Shown piece after piece: positions 1 through 8,164 of a stretch of DNA of 26,961 nt. The notes below the pieces were generated by a model. It was not told the DNA's origin and ran no database searches. It saw only the letters and a program-made list of their open reading frames with translations. A program made the position numbers and the translations under genes. The DNA comes from Amphimedon queenslandica (Eukaryota; Porifera; Demospongiae; Haplosclerida; Niphatidae). The first letter of the stretch is position 1; each line of letters opens with the position of its first letter. The stretch is taken from positions 87,852 to 114,812 of the forward strand of contig NW_003546252.1 in the NCBI RefSeq assembly GCF_000090795.2, given 5' to 3'.

Positions 1-26
1 AGATACTATCAGAGCTATATACTTAC

Positions 27-165
27 CAGATGTCTTCATATTACTGCTTATTTCTCGCCAAGCATTTTCCTTTTTCCAGTTGACTTTGTAGTCCGAGCTT
101 TGACTATTGTACAAGCAAGGATATTCCCTAACTAAGTTAACTAGAGTTTCATCGAAGTTCGCCAT
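27..165 (-). CDS. MADF-domain protein, first exon (gene continues off the left edge)
   Basis: Reading leftward from the ATG at 165 gives MANFDETLVNLVREYPCLYN, followed by the pattern DYK..W..E.AWREIS. That is the start of a MADF (Myb/SANT-like in Adf-1) DNA-binding domain: a helix with L..LVRE.P.LY, then the conserved W and K/R-rich helix. The frame is open and ends at a textbook splice donor (TCTG|GTAAGT, GT at 26-25), so this is a complete first coding exon. The start context AACAAAATGGC is good. MADF proteins bind DNA and occur both as host transcription factors and as accessory proteins of Harbinger-type transposons; one exon cannot separate these. No lesions are seen, unlike every other coding region here. 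The domain call is firm; the function is not resolved. Confidence 0.75.
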
Positions 166-290
166 TTTGTTATCGACGTTAATTAACTACTAGTCTATTA
201 ATTATTAAAAATAGAGCATTCTGATTGGTCAGATCTTACGGCTGCCATAAATAAATAGACAAGAGATCTATCTACCGTTACGTTTAATGA
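166..290. promoter_or_regulatory. Upstream region of the MADF gene, CCAAT-like box
   Basis: This AT-rich stretch lies directly upstream of the minus-strand MADF start. It contains GATTGGTC near 221-228, an inverted CCAAT box, about 60 bp before the ATG. No clear TATA box or initiator is visible. The assignment as promoter rests only on position and this one motif. Confidence 0.25.
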
Positions 291-390
291 GTGACTTCCG
301 TTACGATAAAGAATAGTGTGAATGGTGTTCCGTTGCCGTTAACGTGGGATTGCGGTACATTAAGTCGCCCGTGTGTATTGCCCTTTATGC

Positions 391-871
391 TATTATTTTG
401 TTTTCACTTACTTGACCACACCCCCATAAACCCCACCCATTTTATAATTGCCTCCTTGAAATTAAATCCTAGATCCATCCCTGTAGATGAGTGTGTTAAG
501 GAAATTATTAATGAGAAACAGCTACTAGCGTTGGGTGATCAAATTGTAAAGGTACATATTCAACACACTTACATGGTACATGTTTTACCTAAGTTCTTAG
601 GCAGCACATTCGCATCTCCAGAAAAGAAATACACTGAGGAACCTATTTTCTTTCATTGTAGAAGGGCGAATGCAAGGACTTGATGAGGATCTCAATAAAA
701 TTGCAGAAGATGGTGTCTATAAGGAATTTATCAGAAAACTATGCAACATTCAAATAGAATAATTTATGTCAACATCTAGGATTTGATTTGCAGCCGAAAA
801 AGAGAATGCATCTACTAAGGAACAAATTTTATGTGATACTCTGTTAACACATCATACAAAATTACAGTCAA
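391..871 (+). pseudogene. Unrecognised exon-like fragments
   Basis: An open stretch ends with VDECVKEIINEKQLLAL. A pyrimidine-rich tract ending in TTGTAG (acceptor at about 660) is followed by an open frame reading GRMQGLDEDLNKIAEDGVYK and then a stop at about 762. Joining from a GT after CTAGCGTTGG would keep the frame and give a charged, helix-like protein end. A further acceptor (GATTTGCAG, about 793) precedes another short open stretch with ENASTKEQILCDTLL up to about 885. I do not recognise a family, and the first stretch has no good ATG near its beginning. These could be C-terminal exons of a dead gene or chance open frames. Confidence 0.22.
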
Positions 872-910
872 TTATTACATTATGATTATTAATTATAATT
901 ATGTTGTTAA

Positions 911-1859
911 CTAATTTTGATTCTTTCTTGGACCATAAGATTTCTTTTGAAGTGGCAAAAGCTGCAAAGACAATTTATTGTCTCTGTAACCTGTACCACT
1001 GTGACGGTTTGAGACTGTTTGCTGTATTAGGTTGGCAGCTCGTGCTGTACCATAATTTGCTGCATGTAGTTTGCCATTATTAGCATTGTTTATACTGACT
1101 GAATAGGGAATCCACTGCAGAGCCTGTTAGCCGTGATGGCGAGACAAAGTAACTGGGATACTTTGATAAGAAATATTCACAAAAAGATTTCAGACAGTAG
1201 GCATCTATCCTTAATAGGTCAAATGCTATGGTACAGAGATTAAGATGAGTACATCCATTATGCATCAACTTACTTTGCCACGCAAGGAAACTGTTGGGTG
1301 GTGTTTGAGTGTTGAAATGTGGGATCTGCATGTAGTAAACAAAGTTACTATTTGAAAAGAACAATAAGAAATAACATTTTTTATGATTTCATTGCTCCAG
1401 TCCACAAAAAATTGATATCCTTTGTCAATAGACTTGAGTACCTCACTATTTATGTCTGTTATCTTCTCATGACTCAAGAATCCCCGTTCAAACAATCTGT
1501 GACATGCCTCCAGGTATTTTAATGTATTTGTGACACTTTTAAAATCTTTGGCATCTGCATTATCAGAAACATACTTGTATAACTCAGATAGTACATGTTC
1601 CTGCTACAGAAAATTGTCAATCTATAATCTGAAAAAGATTCAAACCTGCATTATCTTCGCTGTAGCAACATTAAGTTTGGTTCAAGAATTTCGTATTACG
1701 TAAACTCCTTCATTTTTGGTATCATTCGAGTCAAACCTTGCCTAACACACTCACATTCACGATCATACATAGTTGTAATTGTACTCCATCCAAATGTTGT
1801 ACCATTACAAATAAGGCTCTTGTTCCTCCTTCCTTTAATGAATGAAGAGCATTAGTAAC
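911..1859 (-). pseudogene. TNP-type (THAP9/P-element-like) transposase gene, C-terminal half
   Basis: Several exons read right to left. About 1859-1646 has NALHSLKEGG, CNGTTFGWSTI and RQGLTRMIPKMKEF, then KLNVATAKIMQ, ending at donor CAG|GT. Exon 1603-1376 has EHVLSELYKYV, TLKYLEACHRLFERGFLSH and EVLKSIDKGYQFFVDW. Exon 1325-1274 ends FLAWQ. Exon 1225-911 has FDLLR, FCEYFLSKYPSYFVSPSRL, TGSAVDSLFSQYK, GKLHAANYGTARAANL and a stop at 911. The three introns keep phase, and the last junction restores AWQ-T-FDLLR. This order matches the C-terminal RNase H-like part of animal TNP transposases related to THAP9 and P element. Lesions: an in-frame TGA at 1684-1682 where the family has Trp, and 1-bp frameshifts near 1825, 1700 and 1087. 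The half continues at 3120-4865 beyond a foreign block. The exon model is strong; the family name comes from memory of the motifs. Confidence 0.68.
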
Positions 1860-1875
1860 GCAGTAGCGTTACTAA
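1852..1875. repeat. Perfect 10-bp inverted repeat at an insertion edge
   Basis: TTAGTAACGC, a 4-base spacer AGTA, then GCGTTACTAA form a perfect hairpin. The left arm overlaps the resuming transposase coding sequence (codons for VTN), while the right arm lies in the foreign block. The hairpin therefore marks the breakpoint, perhaps from insertion or repair. Confidence 0.6.
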
Positions 1876-2073
1876 GCAGGATTAACCCCAAAACAAAATG
1901 GCTGCCACGAGCCTTGCTATACCGGAAAAACAAGCTCCTATGCTTACCAGACTTTATAGAGGACCTCATCTTGACCAGAGGACTCCATTGGTACAACTAG
2001 CGTGGCTCTAAACCTTGTCTAAGCAAAAAGTCAAAAATCGGTGAACCGACCGCTTTGTTCATCCACCTTTTTT

Positions 2074-2098
2074 CATCTTCATCATCATCATCATCATC
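2074..2098 (+). repeat. ATC/TCA trinucleotide microsatellite
   Basis: An ATC-type run of about eight units, one imperfect. It produces a spurious poly-His or poly-Ser in two frames, and no gene evidence is attached to it. Confidence 0.85.
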
Positions 2099-2310
2099 TT
2101 TATCAAGTCCTGTCAATCCAGTTGTCGGTGTGTATCTCAGTATTAGTTGGTGCTACAAGAATATTTTTTACACCAATCTACTCCAACAGTCTATGCGCAG
2201 GTCCATGTCCCATCAGATCATTCTTCAAGTAAGGAAAAAGTGATACTGTGACTGCTGGATCGAGCCATCTTAGCTACATGCCGCCATTTTGTTAATTAAA
2301 GAATCTTGCC

Positions 2311-2427
2311 ATGTGTTCCAAAATTTCAGTGTTGTCACACATGCTCAGATCTGCAGCTCTGGAAGAAGCAAGTAATTTTTTTTACCAAGCTATGCTTGGT
2401 TGGAATGAACTTACTGCAATACTTTAG
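2311..2427 (+). other. Short open frame of 38 codons, unrecognised
   Basis: ATG at 2311 opens MCSKISVLSHMLRSAALEEA and closes at TAG 2425-2427. The composition looks protein-like and amphipathic. A possible acceptor (AATTTCAG) sits inside it and a weak donor follows AAGCAA. Two further exon-like scraps follow: FPAKR near 2430-2450, and a stretch after ATAACAG at about 2545. I know no match. It could be a fossil exon carried in by the insertion, or chance. Confidence 0.2.
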
Positions 2428-2818
2428 TGGAGGTTTCCAGCTAAAAGAAGGTATTGATTTTACATGTTACCGTTTCATCAAGTGTGTTATTTTATTTTAT
2501 TTAGAAAAACAAACAATTAATTAATGTTATGACTTATGATAACAGCCTGGAAGAACAGGAATAGCAGGGAAGATGGACACTCTTAGCTCACAGATTCTTG
2601 AACAAGGACTTGTGTCAAGAATAGTATTAGTTTTACTTGTCATCAGGATAGTTGATATTCCTGCAGCATGTCTATTCAATGCTGTCTCTCATAAATGTTA
2701 TAACAATGATAATAATAATAAAGAAAATTATTGTTTGTGTAAAATCAACAAGTATTACAATTGCAACTAAAGAAATACTATGAATATTATTTAAAAAATT
2801 AACACAAACAAGAATGTA

Positions 2819-3048
2819 AAAAAAAACAAGATGAAGTAGGTTTCCGAACGACCAACGAAAATACGAAATGAAAATCCTACTTGTGACGCACATTCTACTC
2901 TATATAGCAAGGTGATCCATAATTCTTCCATAATTCTTACATAATAACATTAAAAGTACAATGTAGAGTAGAATTTGCGTCACGAGTAGGATTTTCATTT
3001 TGTATTTTCATTGGTCATTCGGAATCCTACTTCATCTTGTTTTTTTTA
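2819..3048. mobile_element. Hairpin MITE (foldback element) with about 85-bp arms
   Basis: The left arm 2819-2903 and right arm 2961-3048 are inverted copies with about seven mismatches (roughly 92 percent identity), separated by a loop of about 57 bp. The outer ends read AAAAACAAGATGAAGTAGG and its complement. Inside each arm a second, smaller inverted repeat is visible: AAGTAGGTTTC near the outer end and GAAAATCCTACTT further in. There is no coding potential. Homology to the transcribed strand of a family would let it form a strong RNA hairpin. No clear target-site duplication is seen in the A/T-rich flanks. Confidence 0.8.
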
Positions 3049-3119
3049 ATTTTTTATGTTTTAATCATGTTCGTTAACTATGAGAAATATTTATTATCAA
3101 TGTATAAAATAAAATATTA

Positions 3120-4865
3120 ATATTGTACTGGACATATTAGCCAATATATTTGATTAGTAGGGTCAAACGGATTAGTCATAAAAGGTGACACTTCATAAGG
3201 GTCTTGCTTGAGTCATCACTACTACAATATACTCTTGAAGTTATGTTGCGATGTAGTATACCTTCTAATATGGGGTAGGTTCCAAAGTGCCCTTGAGTTG
3301 CTTTAATTATAGTAAATTTACTGGAAGCGCCATCACAAACAATAAATAACACTGTAAGAGAGTGCAAATGAAACAGCTTCAGGGCTTTTATTACACATGA
3401 GTACAAAAATTTGCTGTTCATGGTGCCATGTGATGAAAAATCTGGTCTAACAATATCATAGCCTCCTAATTAGAACAATCATTGTTATGCACATGTAACT
3501 TTAATTGCATTACTAACCAGTAAGATCTCTCAAAGAAATTGTAATATGTATAACGTTTGTTGTACTGCTTCCTTGGCATTAAGCACTTGGTAGATATTAG
3601 CCAAGGAACATTGCTGCTGATGAGTCATGCATAATCCAATAACTGTTTGACTTCTAGAGTTCCATAACAAACGACTGATGACTTTGACCTCATCACATAT
3701 GAGTGCTCCAACATTCTTGGACTTCAATTTCTCTTCCGCCTTGGCTTTAGCACAGTGAGACTTGCTCTGAAATGCAATCATAGCCTGCACCAGGTTCGTG
3801 CAAAAAGACCCCAGTATAAGACTGTTGTGAAGCTCTGGACAGTAGCTGTAAAATATTGAACGATTTTAGAGCCTCATAGGCAGCCAGGCTACGAGAAAAT
3901 ACAGCTAGTGCTAAAAAATCAATGGTTGAATGAAGAGGTGACTTTTATGTTCTAGTTACACATTCTTATTGTTATAATACTCCAACAATTATTTCTTTTT
4001 GCCGCTATCTGTTATGAAAAGATAATTTACAAAACGAACAAATGTTCCTTACTGTTAACAATTTGATCTCTCTGAAACTGTTCTGTAGCAATTCGCTTAT
4101 CAGACTCTCATATAGTTATCATCCTATCTCCTACTCCTTGTCTATCCCCTACTTTGAATAGCCCACCAAGTTTATCTTGACATTCTGCTTCAATTGTAGC
4201 CATAACTTGATTCATTTTTTCATCTTGTTCATTGCTAAGCGGAACTTCACAATTTTCATATTTATCCTTTCTAGCTTCAGAATCACGTTTCACTTTAGCA
4301 TTCAATTTCCTTTTCTCCTGACTTCCAGGTGACATGTATGACAGCCATGCTGTGAGTTTGATAAGCCATGTCACATTTTAGTCTGTTGCAATTGTGACAA
4401 AGTACAGATTCTTCCCCCTAATCTTACTCTTCACAAATTTTCCCAATTGAAACCAAATTTCACATGAAACCAAATTAATACAGATAACAGGATATTCACC
4501 CTTACAGAGGCTCTTATGGTCAAAATGGACAACTTCCTATATTCTTCATAAGTTAAGTCAATCCCAGGGCAAAACTTATACACAGCTGAATATGGTGAGT
4601 TAGTCAAAATTTGATTTCAACAGGAGATAAGAAACTACCCCTCTCAACCTCTCTAAACAAAATATTGGCTACAAATTCCTTTTCCATTGGGAGAAATGAA
4701 GATTCTACATGTCGAAGTTGGTCCTAGTGGCTGATGATTAAACAGTTTTCTGTGATAAATAAGTAAGTGATTCTCTCCTTCAAATTCCAATTTGGTTACA
4801 ACAAACTCCGCTGTCTTGTCCCTGATAACTTCTAGAAAGTCCTGATTGTCTTCAATCTTATACAT
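3120..4865 (-). pseudogene. TNP-type (THAP9/P-element-like) transposase gene, N-terminal half
   Basis: Read right to left. 4865-4653 is an open stretch (FLEVIRDKTAEFVVTKLEF) and may be an N-terminal exon. Near 4590-4500 there is SPYSAVYKF ending at a GGTGAA donor. A CHNCNRLKC frame precedes YMSPGSQEKRKLNAKVKR and LSNEQDEKMNQVMATIE. Exon 4008-3960 has CWSIITIRM. Exon 3910-3518 has LAVFSRSLAAYEALKSFNIL, TGVFLHEPGAG, then GALICDEVKVISRLLWNSRS, the first catalytic Asp region. Exon 3465-3120 has GYDIVRPDF, MNSKFLYSCV, LTVLFIVCDGASS (second Asp region), NPFDPTNQIYWLICPVQ. Splice junctions such as LTG|GYD stay in phase. Lesions: TGA at 4110-4108 in place of Trp, a missing base near 3531 (FL-W-RDL), and frameshifts near 3780 and 3200. 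The gene continues at 1859-911. Confidence 0.66.
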
Positions 4866-4960
4866 GAAACTCCACCCACGAATTTATAACATTAATAATC
4901 AAATTCATGAATTTATTAACACAAAAAATGTTAACAAAAGTATGCAGACAGATTCGGAAT
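4866..4960. other. Gap between two decayed elements
   Basis: AT-rich sequence between the TNP-type gene and the truncated 3' end of the DIRS-like element. I see no terminal repeat or gene in it. Confidence 0.4.
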
Positions 4961-5340
4961 GTGACTGATAGCATTTATGCGGAGATGCAGTAGCTCAGAA
5001 TAGGCAGTTTGACACTCTCTGTAAGGTATTATGTACTCTTGTTTATATTAATAACCCTCATGATAGAATGTTGCTAAAAAATTAGCGACCTCACTTACAG
5101 GTCCTGAAAAGGGATTGGAACCCTTTAAGTACACCAGCGATTCCATCGCCTGAATAATGAGTCATATGACTTGTTTGTTTTTGTCCTCCATGATTTGAGG
5201 ATGATGTCTGCATCTTGGCTTGAAAGACCCTGTTCATCGAGTTTTTCCCTGAGATGCTCCACACGGCTAGTTGGTGCATTATTAAAACTGGCTCTATTGT
5301 CATGTCCTGCTTGGGTAGCAGGCATGGCCAGTCTACTAGT
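4960..5340 (-). pseudogene. Tyrosine recombinase, N-terminal part, of the DIRS-like element
   Basis: The frame carries EHLREKLDEQGLSSQDADII, SWRTKTNKSYDSLF and RRWNRWC (about 5260-5128), then after a frameshift NPFSGPVSEVANFLATFYHEGY (to about 5050). This matches the N-terminal SAM-like core-binding domain of DIRS/Ngaro/PAT tyrosine recombinases (S-x-x-T...Y...W..FC and the V..V..FL...G pattern). A stop follows the Tyr, and the similarity fades by about 4960. The catalytic domain with its Arg, His-x-x-Arg and Tyr residues is not present, so the element is truncated and cannot integrate by itself. It lies downstream of the RNase H region, as expected for DIRS. Confidence 0.6.
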
Positions 5341-6140
5341 AATGACAGAAGAAGAGGATACCATAGCTAAGATTTCCATACTGGGGCTACCAGAATTACT
5401 TTTGCCCCTTGAGTCTGTGCTTTCCTTAGCACTCCCTGCACCAGGTTCCATGGTGGGTTCGCAAAGCCTTTCACTATTGTCCAATCCTGGCGAAAGGCAT
5501 CTGTTGCTTCTGCAAATTGATCTGGCCGCCAGCTGAAATAGCAACAGCACTGATTGGTTAACCTGGATGCCAACAAGTCCACTTCCATTGGCCCATAGAT
5601 CTTGTTGATCTACTGAAAGGCAGAACGATCCAGTTTCCTATCTTATCAATCCTTCATGGATCTCGATTCCATGTCTGCCACCTGGTTCACTACTCCAGGT
5701 AGGTATTGTGCTTGGATGTGGATATTCCTCTCCAGGCACCACATCCACAGATCTCTGGTTAGGACTATCAATTCTTTAGATACATTCCCCCCTTCGTTGT
5801 GATGTGGGCAACTGCTGTTGTGTTGTCTATTTTCAGCAGTACTGATAATCCATTTGTGTTCTTCACGAAGGTTTTTAGTCCTAGAGTTGCTGCTATCAAT
5901 TCTAGGCAATTGATGTGCCATTCCTTCACCAGAGAAGACCAAGGTCCCCCTGTGCTGGTCCCTTGGCAGGATGCTCCCATCCCTGGAATGAGGTGTCTGA
6001 CTCTATGATCAGATCTGGCCCCATTCACAACACTGTCTCACCATACCATTTTATCATTTGGGTGTCCCACCAAATCAGTTACTCCAGGCTTTCGGGGGAT
6101 AGGGTGAGCTCTGCTTTGCAATCCTAACTGGCATCCCTTT
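5341..6140 (-). pseudogene. RNase H and linker region of the DIRS-like element
   Basis: The stretch 6028-5646 has GPWSSLVKEWHINCLELIA, LKTFVKN, KIDNTTAVAHI, then in another frame VLTRDLWMWCLERNIHIQAQ and YLPGVVNQVADMESRS. These are the E (in CLEL), D (in IDNTTA) and D (in VAD) motifs of the DIRS RNase H. It continues with MEVDLLASRL, QDWTIVKGFANPPWNLVQ and KVILVAPVWKS (5588-5367), the conserved region that follows RNase H in DIRS elements. A frameshift near 5770 and stops near 5600 and 5645 break the reading. It sits between the RT and the recombinase on the same strand. Confidence 0.68.
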
Positions 6141-7140
6141 GAGCCTCTATCAGATTCATGTGTAGGCTCCTGTAAAACAGTGGAGCTGGTGGGATCACTT
6201 GGTTTGTGGCATTCATTTTCCCACTTAGTCTTGAGAGGGTGCGAACAAGCTCTGCCTCCAATAACTATTGGGATTCCACCGAATCTTTTTTATTTTTTGA
6301 GCTGGCAGGCTCAATTCCACCTTGGTAGTATCTACCAAGAAACCCGAGAATTTTAGGCATTGGGATGGATCTAGAACCGTCTTTTCCATGTTTACAGTGA
6401 AGCCTAGGCACTGTAACAGGTAAATCAGACCTGATGCTTGATCTCTGGCTTTCTCCTTTGTTTCTGCCATAAGAATGTCATCTATGTCAACTACAAACCG
6501 TATCCCCAGCTCCTGACCGAGAGCTGCTATCAGCTTGAAGGTCTTGGTAAAGACCCATGGGGCTGAGGCCAGGACGAATGGGAGACAGTTTAACTGGTAA
6601 AAGTTGTCCCTGAACTCAAAGCACAGGAATTTTCTGTGCTCCTTGCTTATCGGGACAGAGAAGTAAGAATCCTTTAGGTCTATCTTTACTAGCCAATCTC
6701 CCTTTTGGAGAAGGCTTTTGAATGTGTGAATGCCTTCCATATTAAAATGTGGGGCATTTTATGAAAGAGTTTAACTTTTTTCAGTTTATCACTGGTCCAT
6801 TTTTTTGGCACCAGAAACAGGGTGGAGAAAAACCCGCCCAGTGGTGGGGTCTGTGACTCTGTCACTGCCCCTTTTGAGATTATTTCTTTGATTTCTTGGG
6901 AAACCAGCTCCTGTTTAGTCTAATTTAGTTGGAGTGGGTAAGGCTTTTGGGTTTGATAGCGCATAAACCAAAACACTATTTCGTACCCTTTCACTGTAAT
7001 TAGGACCCACCGGTCCTATGTTATTCTTTCCCAGTTTGATTGAAAATGTGCCAGCCAACCCGCTGGATTTGTGTGTATATTTAGGGGTACTATCCCCTTT
7101 GCAAATACCGCTGACTGAGTTTCATTTGTACTCTGAAAAG
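6141..7140 (-). pseudogene. DIRS-type reverse transcriptase
   Basis: The upstream part (about 6950-6780) reads KQELVSQEIKEIISKGAV, GGFFSTLFLVPKK. The main frame 6740-6225 reads MEGIHTFKSLLQKGDWLVKI, DLKDSYFSVPISKEHRKFL, LNCLPFVLASAPWVFTK, then FVVDIDDILMAET as the catalytic box, GFTVNMEKTVLDPSQCLKF and GFLVDTTKVELSLP. These are RT motifs A (DLKDSYF), B (the LNCLPF..ASAP region) and C (the DIDD variant of xxDD), plus the DIRS-typical GFLVD..TL.LP tail. A frameshift separates the palm N-terminus (about 6750) from the main frame, and another follows KKIRWNP near 6260, where the connection continues in a different frame (about 6130-6260). The RT class call is strong. Confidence 0.78.
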
Positions 7141-8100
7141 GTACATGAATATTTCAACTGAATGTTGTGGGTGCACAAGTCAGTTCTGGAGGTGGATTGA
7201 CCTCTCTCCGAGGTTCCACACTTCTTGTTGGTATACTTGTTTTCAAGTGTTGGGCCTTCCATCCCTTTCTCTGGCTGATTCCCTCTCCGAGGGAGGCCTT
7301 CATAAAAGAGAGGTCTCCTGTCCTGTTCTACCTCAGGAGTAGTGGACTATAGTGCTCCGGCCTGGTCCAGATATTCCTTTACTTGCTTTGCAAAGTCTGA
7401 CCCAAGGTTTGAATCTGGAAACTGTGACTCGTCTTGTATCAGAGGAGTAAGACTATAATTAATTGATTGTATCTGTTTCTCCCTCTAGAGACATGTTAAT
7501 TTGGCATTAGCCTTGCCAATCAGCATTGAGGCTGTGATTAGTGCCTCTCTTATATCTTGTACTGTCATCTGATTAGAAATTTCTAGGATGGCAGTGAGGG
7601 GTGCCAGAGCATCCAAGATGAATGTCTGGAGTTTGGCTAGTTCTTTATCTGCACTTTGTGCAGACTGAGGAGCCACAGTTTACATTACCGAGTCCAATCT
7701 TGGGGATCTGGCTGCATCCACTTTAGGTAGCTTAAAATGTAGGCTTCCTGGTCTCACTTGACACGCCCAGAGTGCAAGAGTCAGTGAGAAGACGATAAGT
7801 CTCCTCCGAGACGAGACTTCCATAAGTTGCTCAAAATCCTCCTTGCCCTCTGACGAGTATGATTCAGTTCTCTTGGTACAAGAGCATTGCCCCCCAGAAT
7901 TTTGTCCTGCCCACTCCTTAGAGTGTGGACTTCTAGAACGGCTACAGCAATCTTCAACCTTCTTCAACTCACATTGAGCTTGGTGCTTCTTTTTTAAGTC
8001 TTCAACATCTGTTGTTAAGTCAGAAAGTCTGCTGTCTAAACCTTTAACTTTGTCCAAGATGTTTTTAGAGACATTTGCACGTGCTTCTGTAAGAGAACTA
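7141..8100 (-). pseudogene. gag-like ORF of the DIRS-like element
   Basis: From about 8095 the frame reads SLTEARANVSKNILDKVKGL, a coiled-coil-like stretch (LSDLTTDVEDLKKK), a Ser/Arg-rich region, then after a single in-frame TAA (7682-7680) ELAKLQTFILDALAPLTAIL and DIREALITASMLIGKANAKL. The last part resembles the conserved helical block in DIRS gag (LDA..PL..LLE.......V..A...LLGNA). Reading continues weakly to about 7340 with RRPLFYEGLPRRGNQPEKG. No ATG fixes the start. Plus-strand open frames at 7145-7352 are shadows. The order gag, RT, RNase H, recombinase on one strand supports one element spanning about 8100-4960. I did not find its terminal repeats. Confidence 0.55.
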
Positions 8101-8164
8101 AGAAAAAGGCGAAGGAAGATGGCTGAAGCAGGAGCTTATATTGTGAGGCGGATCAAAAGTTATT

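Larger units (their letters stand above)
1860..3119. mobile_element. Foreign block of about 1.26 kb splitting the TNP-type transposase gene
   Basis: The transposase reading stops at 3123 after the codons for YWLICPVQ and resumes at about 1859 with VTNALHS. In the family these motifs are separated only by a few residues around a K-N dipeptide. Everything between is therefore extra, apart from a loss of about five codons. The block holds an ATC microsatellite, a short open frame, and a long-arm hairpin MITE. It also carries AACAAAATGGCTGCC (about 1891-1905) and its near-perfect inverse around 2278-2292. I see no target-site duplication at the block ends, so the mechanism is open. Confidence 0.5.

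Noticed and set aside
291-390. Open frame starting with GTG at 291
   Set aside because: GTG is not a normal start in this type of genome and the first 30 residues have no motif; only the later exon-like part was kept, at low confidence.
2672-2893. Minus-strand open frame of 73 codons
   Set aside because: Ile/Phe-rich low-complexity translation of AT-rich DNA that runs into the MITE arm.
1682-4110. Selenocysteine or reassigned TGA codons
   Set aside because: The same gene also has frameshifts and an insertion, so TGA at Trp positions is simplest as decay; no SECIS-like structure was recognised.
5171-6127. Plus-strand open frames of up to 121 codons
   Set aside because: They are shadows of the DIRS recombinase and RNase H on the minus strand, which carry clear family motifs.
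7145-7352. Plus-strand open frames within the DIRS-like element
   Set aside because: They are antisense to the gag-like reading and show no motif.
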